Source of the DNA: Myxococcus sp. RHSTA-1-4
GTDB lineage: Bacteria; Myxococcota; Myxococcia; Myxococcales; Myxococcaceae
NCBI RefSeq assembly: GCF_020037125.1
Contig: NZ_JAIQDG010000004.1
Location: 327,045 to 391,044 of the forward strand
Reading direction: 5' to 3'
Length of the DNA: 64,000 bases
The notes beneath the pieces are model-generated. The model did no database searches, had not been told where the DNA came from, and saw nothing but the letters and a program-made list of their open reading frames with translations. Shown here piece by piece: positions 1 through 9,189 of the stretch (position 1 is the first letter of the stretch; every line of letters starts with the position of its first letter). A program made the position numbers and the translations under genes.

Positions 1-528
1 CACCCTCGCGCCGCCCGTGTCCGCGCCGAGCGAGGGGTCGGGGTCCTGCATGGCGTAGTACAGGGTGCTGGTCGCCGCCCCCGCCACGTCCCCGGGCGAG
101 CGGGCCGCGAAGGCGGTGACGAGGCTGTCGGCGGTCAGCCGCGCCACCTGCACCAGCCGCGACCGGTCCGCCGCCACCACGGAGATCTCCGAGGAGCCGG
201 AGCTGCGCGCGTACACATAGGGGCCGGGCACGTCCGCGCCCTCGGCGCTGTAGCCCACGTCCCGCGCGAGGGCGTCCGGCCGGCCCAGCACGGGGATGGA
301 CAGCGCCTCCAGCGGGTTGGGCGCGGGGATGAACTGCTTCGGATCCGCCGACAGGTCCAGCACCCGGAGCTCGTCGTTGTCCGACGAGGTGACGAACACC
401 AGGTCGTTGACGAGCGTCAGGTCGTACGTGCCGGACAGGCCGGCGATGCCGGCCTCGACGTCCGAGCTGGAGCAGGCGCCGGACAGGCCGGCGCAGGTGA
501 CGAGGGCTGCGAGGATACCGCGCTTCAC
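1..528 (-). CDS. Putative lipoprotein, 3' end cut by window edge
   Basis: A minus-strand frame opens with GTG at 528 and runs without a stop to the window edge (176 codons visible). The start reads MKRGILAALVTCAGLSGACSS: two basic residues, a hydrophobic stretch and a cysteine in a loose lipobox (SGAC), so an exported lipoprotein is likely. The mature part has short beta-type segments such as GTYDLTLVNDLVFVTSSDN and LRVLDLS, in the style of beta-propeller or NHL-like proteins. The GTG overlaps the TGA of the preceding gene (GTGA), so the two are translationally coupled and probably work together. No catalytic motif is visible and no specific function can be assigned. Confidence 0.72.
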   Translation of the reverse strand, partial: MKRGILAALVTCAGLSGACSSSDVEAGIAGLSGTYDLTLVNDLVFVTSSDNDELRVLDLSADPKQFIPAPNPLEALSIPVLGRPDALARDVGYSAEGADVPGPYVYARSSGSSEISVVAADRSRLVQVARLTADSLVTAFAARSPGDVAGAATSTLYYAMQDPDPSLGADTGGARV

Positions 529-2006
529 GGGGAGCTCTCCTGGCACACGCTGGTGCCCTGGCGCGGGTCGCGCACCTGCTGGGTGCCGAGCCGCGCTACC
601 AGCCGCGCGTTCTGCGGCCGGTCGAGGTCGGGAATGTCGATGACGGCGATGCGGCCGTCACTGAAGGTACTGGCGAAGAGGCGGGCCGAGTTGCCCCTCA
701 CGTCCGCCACCAGGCCGAAGGGCTGGCTGGGCTGGCTCGGGTTCCCGATGCCCACCTCCACCTGGGCGACGAGCTGGCCGAGCTCCTCGTCGAAGATGGC
801 CACGGCCTCGTCACCGCTGCCCGTCACCGCCACCAGGTTGCCGCGGCCGGCCGCGCGGGGGATGACCTCCAGCTCGCTGGAGCCATTGGGCAGCGGCAAC
901 GCGGACACGATGCGCACGGTGGGCGTGGAGTCGTCGCCGAGCCCCGTGCCTCCCGCGTTCACCACGTCCAGGATGACCAGCGTGTCCGGCCCGCGCGCCA
1001 GCAGGTAGACGCGCTCGTCCACGATGGTGCGAGGGTCGGTCTCGGACACCGTGCGGGTGGCGGTCGTCACCACCGCCACGCCCCGCGCCTCGCGGACCGA
1101 GTAGCTCTCCTCCAGGTCGGTATTCAGGACGCGGCCGGCGACCTGCCGGTCCACCAGGCGGAGCCGGAAGCGCGCGGCCAGCGCGCCGAGCTGCTCCGAC
1201 GAGGAGTTGCGGCCGGAGACATACACGTACCGGCTGCCGATGGCCGTCGCGTGCGCGGCGCCCGCCAGCCTCCCGTCGGTGCCCAGCGCCACGAAGTTGT
1301 CCGGGCTCAGCGCGTCCCGGGTGGGGTCCGCGGCGGGGATGACGGCGAGGTAGGACTGGAAGTCGACCTCCCGCCCCGACTCCGCCGGGCCGACCAGCTC
1401 GGAGTGGGTCACCCAGACGTGGGCCTCCGGGTTGGTGCGCTCCACGCTGACGCCCATGGGGCCGGGGGCGGAGGGTATCCCGTCCTCCGTGGCGCCCGGA
1501 ATGTCGAGGAGCGAGAGCGCGCCGTCGCGGCAGTCCCGCCCGCTTCCGCCCTGTGCGCAGCTCAGGCTGATGCCGTCCTCCCCCACGTCGACGGCATGCA
1601 GGACGCTGCCCTCGGACCGCGTGGGGACGAACAGGCGCGGTGTGCGGCCGGGCGGGCTCCAGAGCGTCATCTCACCCGCGAAGCTCTGGATCTGCACGTA
1701 GGACTGTTCACCGATGCGCAGGTCGGTGATGGCCGCGGGCTCCTCGGCCGGCTCCGTGAAGGCCGTGCCGAAGGGGCGCAGGCCCACCGCGTCCAGGTCC
1801 AGCGCCACCACCGAGCCGGAGTCGAAACACTTATCGAAGTTGGCGCTCGCCACGTAGAGGTACCCGTTGGTGGACGGGCCTGCCTCGGGGCGCCAGAAGG
1901 CGACCCCACTCGGGTAGACGAGGCGGGTGGACGGAGGAGGCCGGGGCTCGGGGTCGGTATCGCACGACACGAGCAACAGCGCGGAGGTGAGAATGTAGGC
2001 GCGCAT
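525..2006 (-). CDS. Beta-propeller-like lipoprotein
   Basis: This encodes 493 residues starting MRAYILTSALLLVSCDTD, a clear lipoprotein signal (lipobox LVSC). An ATG further upstream (2114) would add 36 Pro/Gly-rich residues ahead of the signal and is rejected. The body repeats propeller-type blades: YLYVASANFDKC and VVALDLDAVG near the N-terminus, NLVAVTGSGDEAVAIFDEE and RLFASTFSDGRIAVIDIPD near the C-terminus. This resembles YncE/lactonase-type seven-bladed folds that bind rather than catalyse. The stop overlaps the start of the next lipoprotein gene by 3 bases. The likely location is the periplasmic face of the outer or inner membrane. The ligand is unknown. Confidence 0.75.
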   Translation of the reverse strand: MRAYILTSALLLVSCDTDPEPRPPPSTRLVYPSGVAFWRPEAGPSTNGYLYVASANFDKCFDSGSVVALDLDAVGLRPFGTAFTEPAEEPAAITDLRIGEQSYVQIQSFAGEMTLWSPPGRTPRLFVPTRSEGSVLHAVDVGEDGISLSCAQGGSGRDCRDGALSLLDIPGATEDGIPSAPGPMGVSVERTNPEAHVWVTHSELVGPAESGREVDFQSYLAVIPAADPTRDALSPDNFVALGTDGRLAGAAHATAIGSRYVYVSGRNSSSEQLGALAARFRLRLVDRQVAGRVLNTDLEESYSVREARGVAVVTTATRTVSETDPRTIVDERVYLLARGPDTLVILDVVNAGGTGLGDDSTPTVRIVSALPLPNGSSELEVIPRAAGRGNLVAVTGSGDEAVAIFDEELGQLVAQVEVGIGNPSQPSQPFGLVADVRGNSARLFASTFSDGRIAVIDIPDLDRPQNARLVARLGTQQVRDPRQGTSVCQESSP

Positions 2007-2155
2007 CGGAGGGGGGCGGAGTGTAGGAAGGGGCCTCCCCCCGGGCAACCGGAAAGGGGGCCCTCCATTCCCGAGCGCTCCATGGAGGACGCCCCCCTGC
2101 CCCCCAGGGAACACACTTCGTTCCGGCTGGAGGGCGGTGCGACAGCGTCCGCGGC

Positions 2156-4267
2156 TCAGGCCGCCGCGGCCGTCTCGGCCTGAATCTTGGAGAAGTCGGC
2201 CACCTGGTTGAACAGGGCGCCAATCTCCGTGAGGAGCCGGATGCGGTTCTCACGCAGCTCCTTGTCCTCGGCCATCACCATCACCTTGTCGAAGAAGGTG
2301 TCGACCGCGGGCTTCAGGCCGGTGATTTCACGCAGGGCGCCGGCGAAGTCGTCCGCCTGGACGAGCCCCGTCACCGTGTTGCGGGCCTGGGTGAAGGCGG
2401 TGTGCAGGTGGCGCTCCGGCTCGTCCACCAGCTTCTGCGGGTTGATCTGCCCGCCCTTCACGTCCTTGCCCTGCTTCTCCACGATGTTGGCCACGCGCTT
2501 GAAGGCGACGGCCAGGGGCTGGAAGTCCGCCCGGCCGACGATGAGGCTCAGGGCCTCCAGGCGCTTGCGCGCGGCGACGAGGTCGTCGAAGCCGGCGGCC
2601 AGCACCGCCTCCACCACGTCCGTGCGGTACTGCTCCGCCCACAGCGCCTTGAGGCGGGCGCGGAAGAACTCCAGCACCTGCTCGCGCGGGGCGGGCTCGC
2701 CGGCCTTGCGCTTGACGTTGGCCAGCTTCGGCGCGAGCAGCCGCAGCGCCTCGTCCACCGCGGCGGACAGGCTGAAGCGGTAGCCCCGGCCCAGCACCAG
2801 CCGGATGATGGCGATGCACGCGCGCCGCAGGGCGAACGGGTCCGCCGCGCCGGTGGGCGCCTTGCCGATGGCGAAGATGCCGCACAGCGAGTCCAACCGG
2901 TCCGCGATGCCGATGAGCGCACCCGCGTCCTGCGTGGGCAGCGCGTCCTCGGCGCCGCGCGGCAGGTAGTGCTCGAAGATGGCCAGCGCCACCGGCTCCG
3001 GCTCGCCGCCGGCGCGCGCGTACTCGCGGCCCATGACGCCCTGGAGCTCGGGGAACTCACCCACCATGCCCGTCACGAGGTCCGCCTTGGCCAGCGTGGC
3101 GGCGCGCTCGATGGTGGCGCTCTCCCCCGCCCTGCCCGCCTGCTGGGCCAGCCAGACGGCGAGCGAGCGGAAGCGCTCCACCTTCTCCAGGTAGGTGCCG
3201 AGCTGGCCCTGCCACACCACGCGGCCCAGCTTCTCCACGCGGTCCATCAGCGGCGTCTTCCGGTCCTCGTCGAAGAAGAAGCGGCCGTCCGCCAGGCGCG
3301 AGGCCAGCACGCGCTGGTAGCCGCGCAGGCTGAGCTGCTCGTCTCGCACCGGCGTGTTGGACACGGCGATGAACTTCGGCAGCAGCTTCCCCGCGCCGTC
3401 CACCAGCGAGAAATAGCGCTGGTGGCTCTTCATCTCCTGCACCAGCACTTCCGGAGGCAGGTCCAGGTGGCGCGCCTCGAAGCTGCCCACCACCGGGCTG
3501 GGCAGCTCCACCAGGTTCGTCACCTGGTCCACCAGCGCCTCGTCCTCCATCAGCCGGCCCCCGGCCACCTTCGCCGCCGCGGCCAGCTTCTCCACCAGCA
3601 GGGCGCGGCGCTTCGTGATGTCCGGCACCACGTGCGCCTTCTCCAGCGCCGCCTCGTAGTCCGCGGGTGCCTTCAGCTCGATGGCGCCGGGCGCGAGGAA
3701 GCGGTGGCCGTAGGTGGTGCGGCCGCTCCTCACGTCGCCGAACACGACGGGCAGCACGTCACCGCCCAGGAGCGCCACCAGCCACTGCACCGGGCGCGCG
3801 AAGGCCACGTCCACGTCGGCCCAGCGCATGGACTTGCGGAAGTTGACGGAGTGGACCGCGGTGTGCAGCGCGTCCTGGAGGATGTCCGCCGCCGGGCGGC
3901 CCTTCTCCTCCACGCGCGCGGACACGTACTCGCCCTTGGCCGTCTGCGTGCGGCCCAGCTTGTCCACGGACAGCTTGAGCCCCTCGGCGAACTTCTCCGC
4001 CGCCTTGGTGGGCTTGCCCTGCGCGTCGAAGGCCGCCTTGGCGCTGGGGCCCAGCACCTCCTTCACCACGTCCTCGCCCGCGTCCGCCACGTCCTTCACC
4101 CACACCGCGAGGCGGCGCGGGGTGCCGAAGACGCGCACGTCGCCGTGCTTCAGCCGCGCCTCGGCCATGCGCTCGGTGAGCACGCGCTTCAGGTCGTCCA
4201 GCGCGGGGCCGATGAACGACGCCGGAATCTCCTCGGCGCCCACTTCCAGCAGCAGGTCACGCGCCAC
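2156..4267 (-). CDS. glyS: Glycine--tRNA ligase beta subunit
   Basis: The 703-residue product begins [18 protein letters not shown], the hallmark N-terminus of the bacterial GlyRS beta subunit, and has the family's usual length of about 690-700 residues. The beta subunit recognises tRNA(Gly) and pairs with the alpha subunit in an alpha2beta2 enzyme that charges tRNA with glycine in the cytoplasm. Typical blocks include [29 protein letters not shown] and [11 protein letters not shown], with a helical DALR-like anticodon-binding tail after about residue 580. It overlaps the end of glyQ by 11 bases in a different frame, which is tight coupling for a stoichiometric complex. Nothing odd is visible. 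Confidence 0.97.
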   Translation of the reverse strand: MARDLLLEVGAEEIPASFIGPALDDLKRVLTERMAEARLKHGDVRVFGTPRRLAVWVKDVADAGEDVVKEVLGPSAKAAFDAQGKPTKAAEKFAEGLKLSVDKLGRTQTAKGEYVSARVEEKGRPAADILQDALHTAVHSVNFRKSMRWADVDVAFARPVQWLVALLGGDVLPVVFGDVRSGRTTYGHRFLAPGAIELKAPADYEAALEKAHVVPDITKRRALLVEKLAAAAKVAGGRLMEDEALVDQVTNLVELPSPVVGSFEARHLDLPPEVLVQEMKSHQRYFSLVDGAGKLLPKFIAVSNTPVRDEQLSLRGYQRVLASRLADGRFFFDEDRKTPLMDRVEKLGRVVWQGQLGTYLEKVERFRSLAVWLAQQAGRAGESATIERAATLAKADLVTGMVGEFPELQGVMGREYARAGGEPEPVALAIFEHYLPRGAEDALPTQDAGALIGIADRLDSLCGIFAIGKAPTGAADPFALRRACIAIIRLVLGRGYRFSLSAAVDEALRLLAPKLANVKRKAGEPAPREQVLEFFRARLKALWAEQYRTDVVEAVLAAGFDDLVAARKRLEALSLIVGRADFQPLAVAFKRVANIVEKQGKDVKGGQINPQKLVDEPERHLHTAFTQARNTVTGLVQADDFAGALREITGLKPAVDTFFDKVMVMAEDKELRENRIRLLTEIGALFNQVADFSKIQAETAAAA

Positions 4268-5249
4268 GGGCCACCTCCGCCTTCTCCTTCTTCTCCACGG
4301 GCTTGTTGAGCTGCACCGTCTTCCAGTAGTCGCTGGCCGGCTTCCCCTCGAGCACCGGGGGCTGCTCGCCCACCGTCCACGGCGTCTTCAGCAGCGGGTA
4401 GCCCAGCCGCTCGCGCATCTGGAGGTAGCCCTCCGCGCACAGGCGCGCGTTGTCGCGCACGCGCTTGATGAAGTTGGCGCGCTCCGTGACGGAGATGGCG
4501 CCGCGCGCGTCCAGCAGGTTGAACGCGTGCGAGCACTTCAGCGCGTAGTCGTACGCGGGCAGCGGGAGCTGGCGCTCGATGAGGCGCTTGCACTCCTTCT
4601 CGTACGCGTCGAACAGCGCGAAGAGCATCTGCGGGTCCGACTCGTGGAGCGCGTACTTGCTCATCTCCACCTCGTTGGGGTGGAAGATCTCGCGGTACTT
4701 CACGCCCTTCACCCACTCGATGTCGAAGACGTTCTCCACGTTCTGCAGGTACATGCAGAGCCGCTCCAGCCCGTAGGTGAGCTCCGCGGAGACGGGCTTG
4801 CAGTCGAAGCCGCCGCACTGCTGGAAGTAGGTGAACTGCGTCACCTCCATGCCGTCACACCACACCTCCCAGCCGAGGCCCCAGGCTCCCAGCGTGGGCG
4901 ACTCCCAGTCGTCCTCCACGAAGCGGAGGTCGTGCTCCATCGGGTCGATGCCCACCTTGCGCAGCGACTCCAGGTAGAGGGCCTGCACGTTCTTCGGCGC
5001 GGGCTTGAGGATGACCTGGAACTGGTGGTGCTGGAACAGGCGGTTGGGGTTCTCACCGAAGCGGCCATCCGCGGGCCGCCGGGAGGGCTGCACGTAGGCC
5101 ACGTTCCACGGCTCCGGGCCCAGCGCGCGGAGGAAGGTGTACGGGGCCATGGTGCCGGCGCCGACCTCGAGGTCATACGGCTGCGCGGTGATGCAGCCCT
5201 GGTCGGCCCAGTGCTTCTGGAGCGTGAAGATAAGGTCCTGGAAATACAT
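4257..5249 (-). CDS. glyQ: Glycine--tRNA ligase alpha subunit
   Basis: The product is 330 residues, somewhat longer than the usual 290-300 because of a Lys/Glu-rich tail. It opens [19 protein letters not shown] and carries the class II core: [37 protein letters not shown] and [14 protein letters not shown]. This subunit holds the aminoacylation active site that forms glycyl-adenylate. glyQ is followed directly by glyS, so the two form an operon. The heterotetrameric GlyRS type is the usual one in proteobacteria. No T-box-like leader is apparent in the short upstream gap shared with the kinase gene. Confidence 0.97.
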   Translation of the reverse strand: MYFQDLIFTLQKHWADQGCITAQPYDLEVGAGTMAPYTFLRALGPEPWNVAYVQPSRRPADGRFGENPNRLFQHHQFQVILKPAPKNVQALYLESLRKVGIDPMEHDLRFVEDDWESPTLGAWGLGWEVWCDGMEVTQFTYFQQCGGFDCKPVSAELTYGLERLCMYLQNVENVFDIEWVKGVKYREIFHPNEVEMSKYALHESDPQMLFALFDAYEKECKRLIERQLPLPAYDYALKCSHAFNLLDARGAISVTERANFIKRVRDNARLCAEGYLQMRERLGYPLLKTPWTVGEQPPVLEGKPASDYWKTVQLNKPVEKKEKAEVARGA

Positions 5250-5332
5250 GGGTAGCGGATCCTTCTCGCAGTGCGTCGAAGGAGAAACGCGCGGACCCTA
5301 GTGATGGGGGTCCGGAGCGTCAAGGACGACAC

Positions 5333-7633
5333 TCAGTCCTTGTACAGGGGGAGGTCCGCCAGTCGAATCTGAATCTTCGTCACCTCGCCGGGCTTCACGG
5401 GCGCGGACAGGAGCCTGCTCGGCGCCTCCGCGTCCGTGGGGTCGACCACGCGCAGCCGGTAGGTGCCCACGGGCAGGGGGAACTTCTGCAAGGGGGTGGT
5501 GCCCAGCGAGGTGGCCCCGTCGAACACCGCGGCGCGAGGCACCGTGTAGAGCGTGATCCACCCGAGCCCGGCCTTCGCCGCGCCCTTGGGCGTGCTGGTG
5601 TCCAGCACCTCCCCCAGGTCCTCCGGGTTCTGCGTCACCGTGGTGACGGGCTCCGCCGGCGGGGTGGCCTCCGGCTGCGTGCGCGCACGCTTCACCGTCC
5701 GCCCCGTCCCCGTGTCCGTGCCCGAGGCCCAGTTGGCCGGAGAGCTTCCGTCCTTCCCCTTGCGGGTCGACGTGCCCGACGCGGGCCGGGTCGTAGACGT
5801 ACCCGTGGCGGGCTGGGGCTCCTCCACCTTCACATCGGCGGCGACGGCCTCCTGCGCCGGCGGCTCGGGCGTGGGGGCCGGCTGCTCGGGCGCGGCGCGA
5901 GGGAAGCCCGGGGGCGGTGCGGCCTGCTGGGGTGGCGGCCAGGCCGCGTTGGCGGCGGGGTCCACCGGAGGCGGAGGATCCAGCTCCGCCTTCACCCAGG
6001 CCTTCGCGGACTCGTACGCGGGGACGAACTGCGCGCGGACGATGGGCAGTGTCGACAGCCAGGCCAGGCCGCCCACCAGCGCGAGCAGCATCAGCCGGCC
6101 GAGCCAGCGCGACGCGGGACGCCCGGCCGGGGGCTCCACCGGTGTCTCGGAGCGCTGGGACAGGCCGGGCCGCTGGGGGCGCACGTTGGTGCGCGCCGAC
6201 TCCGCGCCGGGGCGCTGGGGCCGGGAGCGCAAGCGCTGCGTGTGCAGGTCGCTCGGCGCCTCGAGCGGCGCGGTGGTCTCCGGGTCGGACGCCTCCTGCC
6301 GGGGTGGAGGCCGGGGCCGGGGCGTGCGCGCGGCCTGCGCCGGCTCCTGCGGCGGCCGGGGCGTGCGCGCGGCGGGCAGGGAGGACTCGGTGGGCCGGCG
6401 CTGCGGCACCGGCTTGGGGCCACTGCCGGAAGACGGGGCGACCCGCGTGGCCACGGCCGACTCGGTGGAGCGGCGCTGGGGCACGGGCTTGGGCCCGCTG
6501 CCGGCGCGCGTGGGCCCGGCGCTGGCGGAAGGCCCCGAGGGCTTGAGGCGGGCGCGCGGCGCCGTCACCTGCGCGGTGGGCGAGCTGTCCGCGCCGTCGT
6601 CCTTCTGGAGCGCGTCGGCCACCTCGCTGACGCGCGCGTCCTCGGCGCTGCTGGCCAGTTCCAGCAGGGTGCGCGTCTTCTGCCGCTTGTCCGCGAACAG
6701 GTCGCCCATCACCGCGGTGATGCCGTCCTCGTCGAACAGCTCCGGGCCGAGCGCGGCCTCGATGGCGCGCGCCATCTCACGGCCGCTGGTGAAGCGCTGG
6801 GACGCGTCGCGCGCCAGGGCGCGCATGGCCACGGCCTCCAGCGCCTCCGGCACCTCCGGGTTGATGGAGCGCGGGGGCGGGATGTCGCCCTCCGCGATCT
6901 GCAGCATCACCGCGGCCTCGTGCGGGCCGTTGAACAGGCGCTGGCCGCACAAGAGCTCGTGCAGCATGACGCCCACGGAGAACAAGTCGCTGCGGCCGTC
7001 CAGGGGCGCGCCCCGCACCTGCTCCGGGGACATGTAGCCGCTGGTGCCCTTCACCATGCCCACCTGGGTGCGCCCCAGCCGCCCGCGCGCCTTGGCGATG
7101 CCGAAGTCGATCACCTTCACGACGCCGTCGTAGGTGAGCATCACGTTCTTCGGTGACACGTCGCGGTGCACCACCACCGCGGGCCGGCCCGAGGGGTCCG
7201 TGAAGTGGTGGGCGTAGTGCAGGCCCAGGCAGGCGTCGCGGATGACGCGCCCGATGAAGCCCATGGGCAGCGCATAGCCCTGGCGGGCGGTGGCCTTCAC
7301 CACCTGCTCGAGGTTCTGCCCGGGCAGGAACTCCATGGCGAGGTACAGCTCGCCGCCGTCCTCGCCCAGGTCGAACACCTGCCCGATGTTCGCGTGCGAG
7401 AAGGCCGCGGTGATGCGCGCCTCGTCGAGGAACATCTTGACGAACTGATCGTCCTTCTTGATGTCGGGGAGGATCTGCTTGACGGCGACGAACTTGCGGA
7501 AGCCGCCCGGTCCCGAGGTGAAGGCGAGAAACAGCTCCGCCATGCCCCCCATCGAGAGGCGGGTGAGGATCTCGTACTTTCCGATGCGCCGCCCCCTGTC
7601 GGGATCTTCTCCGGCGCCACCCTGCATGGCCAT
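5333..7633 (-). CDS. Membrane Ser/Thr protein kinase with PEGA domain
   Basis: The start chosen gives 766 residues (MAMQGGAGEDPDRGRRIGKYEIL). The open frame extends to 7963, but that stretch is non-conserved and lies in the divergent promoter region. Residues about 18-300 form a Hanks kinase: glycine loop LSMGGMAELFLA, VAVKQI lysine, HRDVSPKNV catalytic loop, DFGIAKA, and the SPEQVRG activation-loop end. A long Pro/Ser/Arg-rich linker contains the near-duplicate GPKPVPQRR.TES. One membrane helix (MLLALVGGLAWL) follows, then an outside segment ending in a PEGA domain. The kinase is cytoplasmic and the PEGA domain would sense or bind the envelope. It is divergent from the histidine kinase gene. 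Its substrate is unknown. Confidence 0.9.
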   Translation of the reverse strand: MAMQGGAGEDPDRGRRIGKYEILTRLSMGGMAELFLAFTSGPGGFRKFVAVKQILPDIKKDDQFVKMFLDEARITAAFSHANIGQVFDLGEDGGELYLAMEFLPGQNLEQVVKATARQGYALPMGFIGRVIRDACLGLHYAHHFTDPSGRPAVVVHRDVSPKNVMLTYDGVVKVIDFGIAKARGRLGRTQVGMVKGTSGYMSPEQVRGAPLDGRSDLFSVGVMLHELLCGQRLFNGPHEAAVMLQIAEGDIPPPRSINPEVPEALEAVAMRALARDASQRFTSGREMARAIEAALGPELFDEDGITAVMGDLFADKRQKTRTLLELASSAEDARVSEVADALQKDDGADSSPTAQVTAPRARLKPSGPSASAGPTRAGSGPKPVPQRRSTESAVATRVAPSSGSGPKPVPQRRPTESSLPAARTPRPPQEPAQAARTPRPRPPPRQEASDPETTAPLEAPSDLHTQRLRSRPQRPGAESARTNVRPQRPGLSQRSETPVEPPAGRPASRWLGRLMLLALVGGLAWLSTLPIVRAQFVPAYESAKAWVKAELDPPPPVDPAANAAWPPPQQAAPPPGFPRAAPEQPAPTPEPPAQEAVAADVKVEEPQPATGTSTTRPASGTSTRKGKDGSSPANWASGTDTGTGRTVKRARTQPEATPPAEPVTTVTQNPEDLGEVLDTSTPKGAAKAGLGWITLYTVPRAAVFDGATSLGTTPLQKFPLPVGTYRLRVVDPTDAEAPSRLLSAPVKPGEVTKIQIRLADLPLYKD

Positions 7634-7907
7634 GGCGCGCGGGCATGTTAGCCCCGGGCGCCGCCCGCGCCAATGATCGACCCCCGGAAAGCGCCCTACG
7701 TCCCGGGAAGGGCCCCGTCCTCCGGAGGTCTCACGTCGTCCCCTCCCCCACCCTTCCAGCCCGTCCGTGGAGCGGGAGGACAGCCGGGTGCCGGCCCCCC
7801 CGCTTCGCCCTGGCGGGCGCCCCATCAGGTGTTGGACGAAGGTCTCAGATGCGGGCTGTCCTCCCTGGAAAGGTGTGCTCTCGTGCTGCCTCGGGTTGCC
7901 AGATGAG

Positions 7908-9104
7908 ATGAGGAGTGCCTTGGACGACAGCCACAACGCCCCCGCGGACTCCAGCGGCATCACCTACACGGAGCTGCCCGAATCCGCCGGGCGGGATACC
8001 GCGGATCAGCTCCGGCTGCTCATCGAGAACGTCACGGACTACGCCATCGTGACGCTCGACACGCACGGCCATGTCGCGAGCTGGAATCCGGGCGCCGAGC
8101 GCATCAAGGGCTACCGTGCCGAGGAGATCCTGGGCCAGCACTTCAGCCGCTTCTACCCGCCGGAGGCGTTAGCGAAGCGGAAGCCCTGGAAGGCGCTGGA
8201 AGTGGCGGCCCGAGAGGGCCGCTTCGCCGAGGAGGGCTGGCGCGTGCGCAGGGACGGCAGCCGCTTCTGGGCCAACGTCGTCATCAGCGCCCTCTACGAG
8301 GACGGCCGGCTGCGCGGCTTCGGCAAGGTGGTGCGCGACTTCACGGACCGGAAGCAGGCCGAGGAGCGGCGCGAGCTGGAGCGCCTGCGCGAGGCCCTGC
8401 ACGACCGGGACGTGTTCCTGTCGGTCGCCTCTCACGAGCTGAAGACGCCGCTCACCCCGCTTCAGCTCAAGCTGACGTCCCTGCAGCGCCTCGCGGAGAA
8501 TACGCCCGAGGGCGCCCTGTCCAGCGCGCGCGTGGCCCGGGAGCTGGACGTGGCGCGCCGGCAGGTGCGCAAGCTCGCCGACCTCATCGAGGACCTGCTC
8601 GACGTGTCGCGCATCAACGTGGGCAAGCTGTCACTGGAGCCCGAGCCCATGGACCTCGCCGCCGCCGTCCGGGAGGTGGTGGCGCGCTACACGCCGCAAG
8701 CCGCCCAGGTGGACAGCACCCTGACCCTGGATGCCCCGGCGCCCGTCGAGGGGGTATGGGACAAGCGGCGGCTGGACCAGGTGGTGACGAACCTCATCAC
8801 CAACGCGCTCAAGTACGGGGCCGGCGGGCCCGTCCACGTGCGAGTGAGCACCGAGAACGGGGAGTCCTGCCTGAGCGTCCGAGACGAGGGCATCGGCATC
8901 GCGCCGGAGGACCAGCCCCGCATCTTCGACCGCTTCGTGCGCGCCGTCTCCGAGCGCAACTACGGCGGCATGGGCCTGGGGCTCTTCATCACCCAGCAAG
9001 TCGTCGAGGCGCACGGCGGCGAAATCCGCGTCCACAGCGCGCCGGGTCAAGGCGCCACCTTCACCGTGCGGCTCCCACCAGGTTCCGCTCCGTCCGGAAG
9101 GTGA
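7908..9104 (+). CDS. PAS-domain sensor histidine kinase
   Basis: The product is 398 residues from ATG 7908; a TTG at 7920, preceded by TGAGGAG, is an alternative start. A PAS domain (about 35-150) contains YAIVTLDTHGHVASWNPGAE and the following PAC-like GKVVRDFTDRKQAE. It is followed by a HisKA dimerisation helix with the phospho-acceptor in SVASHELKTPLTP (His about 176). The HATPase domain has N-box NLITNALKYG, G1 DEGIGI and G2 GMGLGLF. No membrane segment is visible, so this is a cytosolic redox, ligand or light-type sensor. No response regulator lies next to it, so it is an orphan kinase. It is divergent from the PEGA kinase gene. Confidence 0.92.
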   Translation: MRSALDDSHNAPADSSGITYTELPESAGRDTADQLRLLIENVTDYAIVTLDTHGHVASWNPGAERIKGYRAEEILGQHFSRFYPPEALAKRKPWKALEVAAREGRFAEEGWRVRRDGSRFWANVVISALYEDGRLRGFGKVVRDFTDRKQAEERRELERLREALHDRDVFLSVASHELKTPLTPLQLKLTSLQRLAENTPEGALSSARVARELDVARRQVRKLADLIEDLLDVSRINVGKLSLEPEPMDLAAAVREVVARYTPQAAQVDSTLTLDAPAPVEGVWDKRRLDQVVTNLITNALKYGAGGPVHVRVSTENGESCLSVRDEGIGIAPEDQPRIFDRFVRAVSERNYGGMGLGLFITQQVVEAHGGEIRVHSAPGQGATFTVRLPPGSAPSGR

Positions 9105-9144
9105 GGACCGGCGGCGGCCCCCTGGTTGGACAGCGGTTGAAACA

Positions 9145-9162
9145 CTGTGGGATATCTCACAG
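9145..9162. promoter_or_regulatory. Near-perfect 18-bp palindrome before the lytic cassette
   Basis: CTGTGGGATATCTCACAG matches its own reverse complement at 16 of 18 positions. It lies 28-45 bases upstream of the first gene of the cell-wall-attack cassette and just after the histidine kinase gene. A TTGGAC lies 14 bases before it. It may be an operator or may overlap a promoter. The assignment is by position and symmetry only. Confidence 0.35.
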
Positions 9163-9189
9163 TCATCTGGCTACGACCCGGGCCGCTCC

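Noticed and set aside
7634..7963. N-terminal extension of the PEGA kinase
   Set aside because: The extra 110 residues are non-conserved in appearance and would overlap the start of the divergent histidine kinase gene; MAMQGG lies next to the kinase domain.
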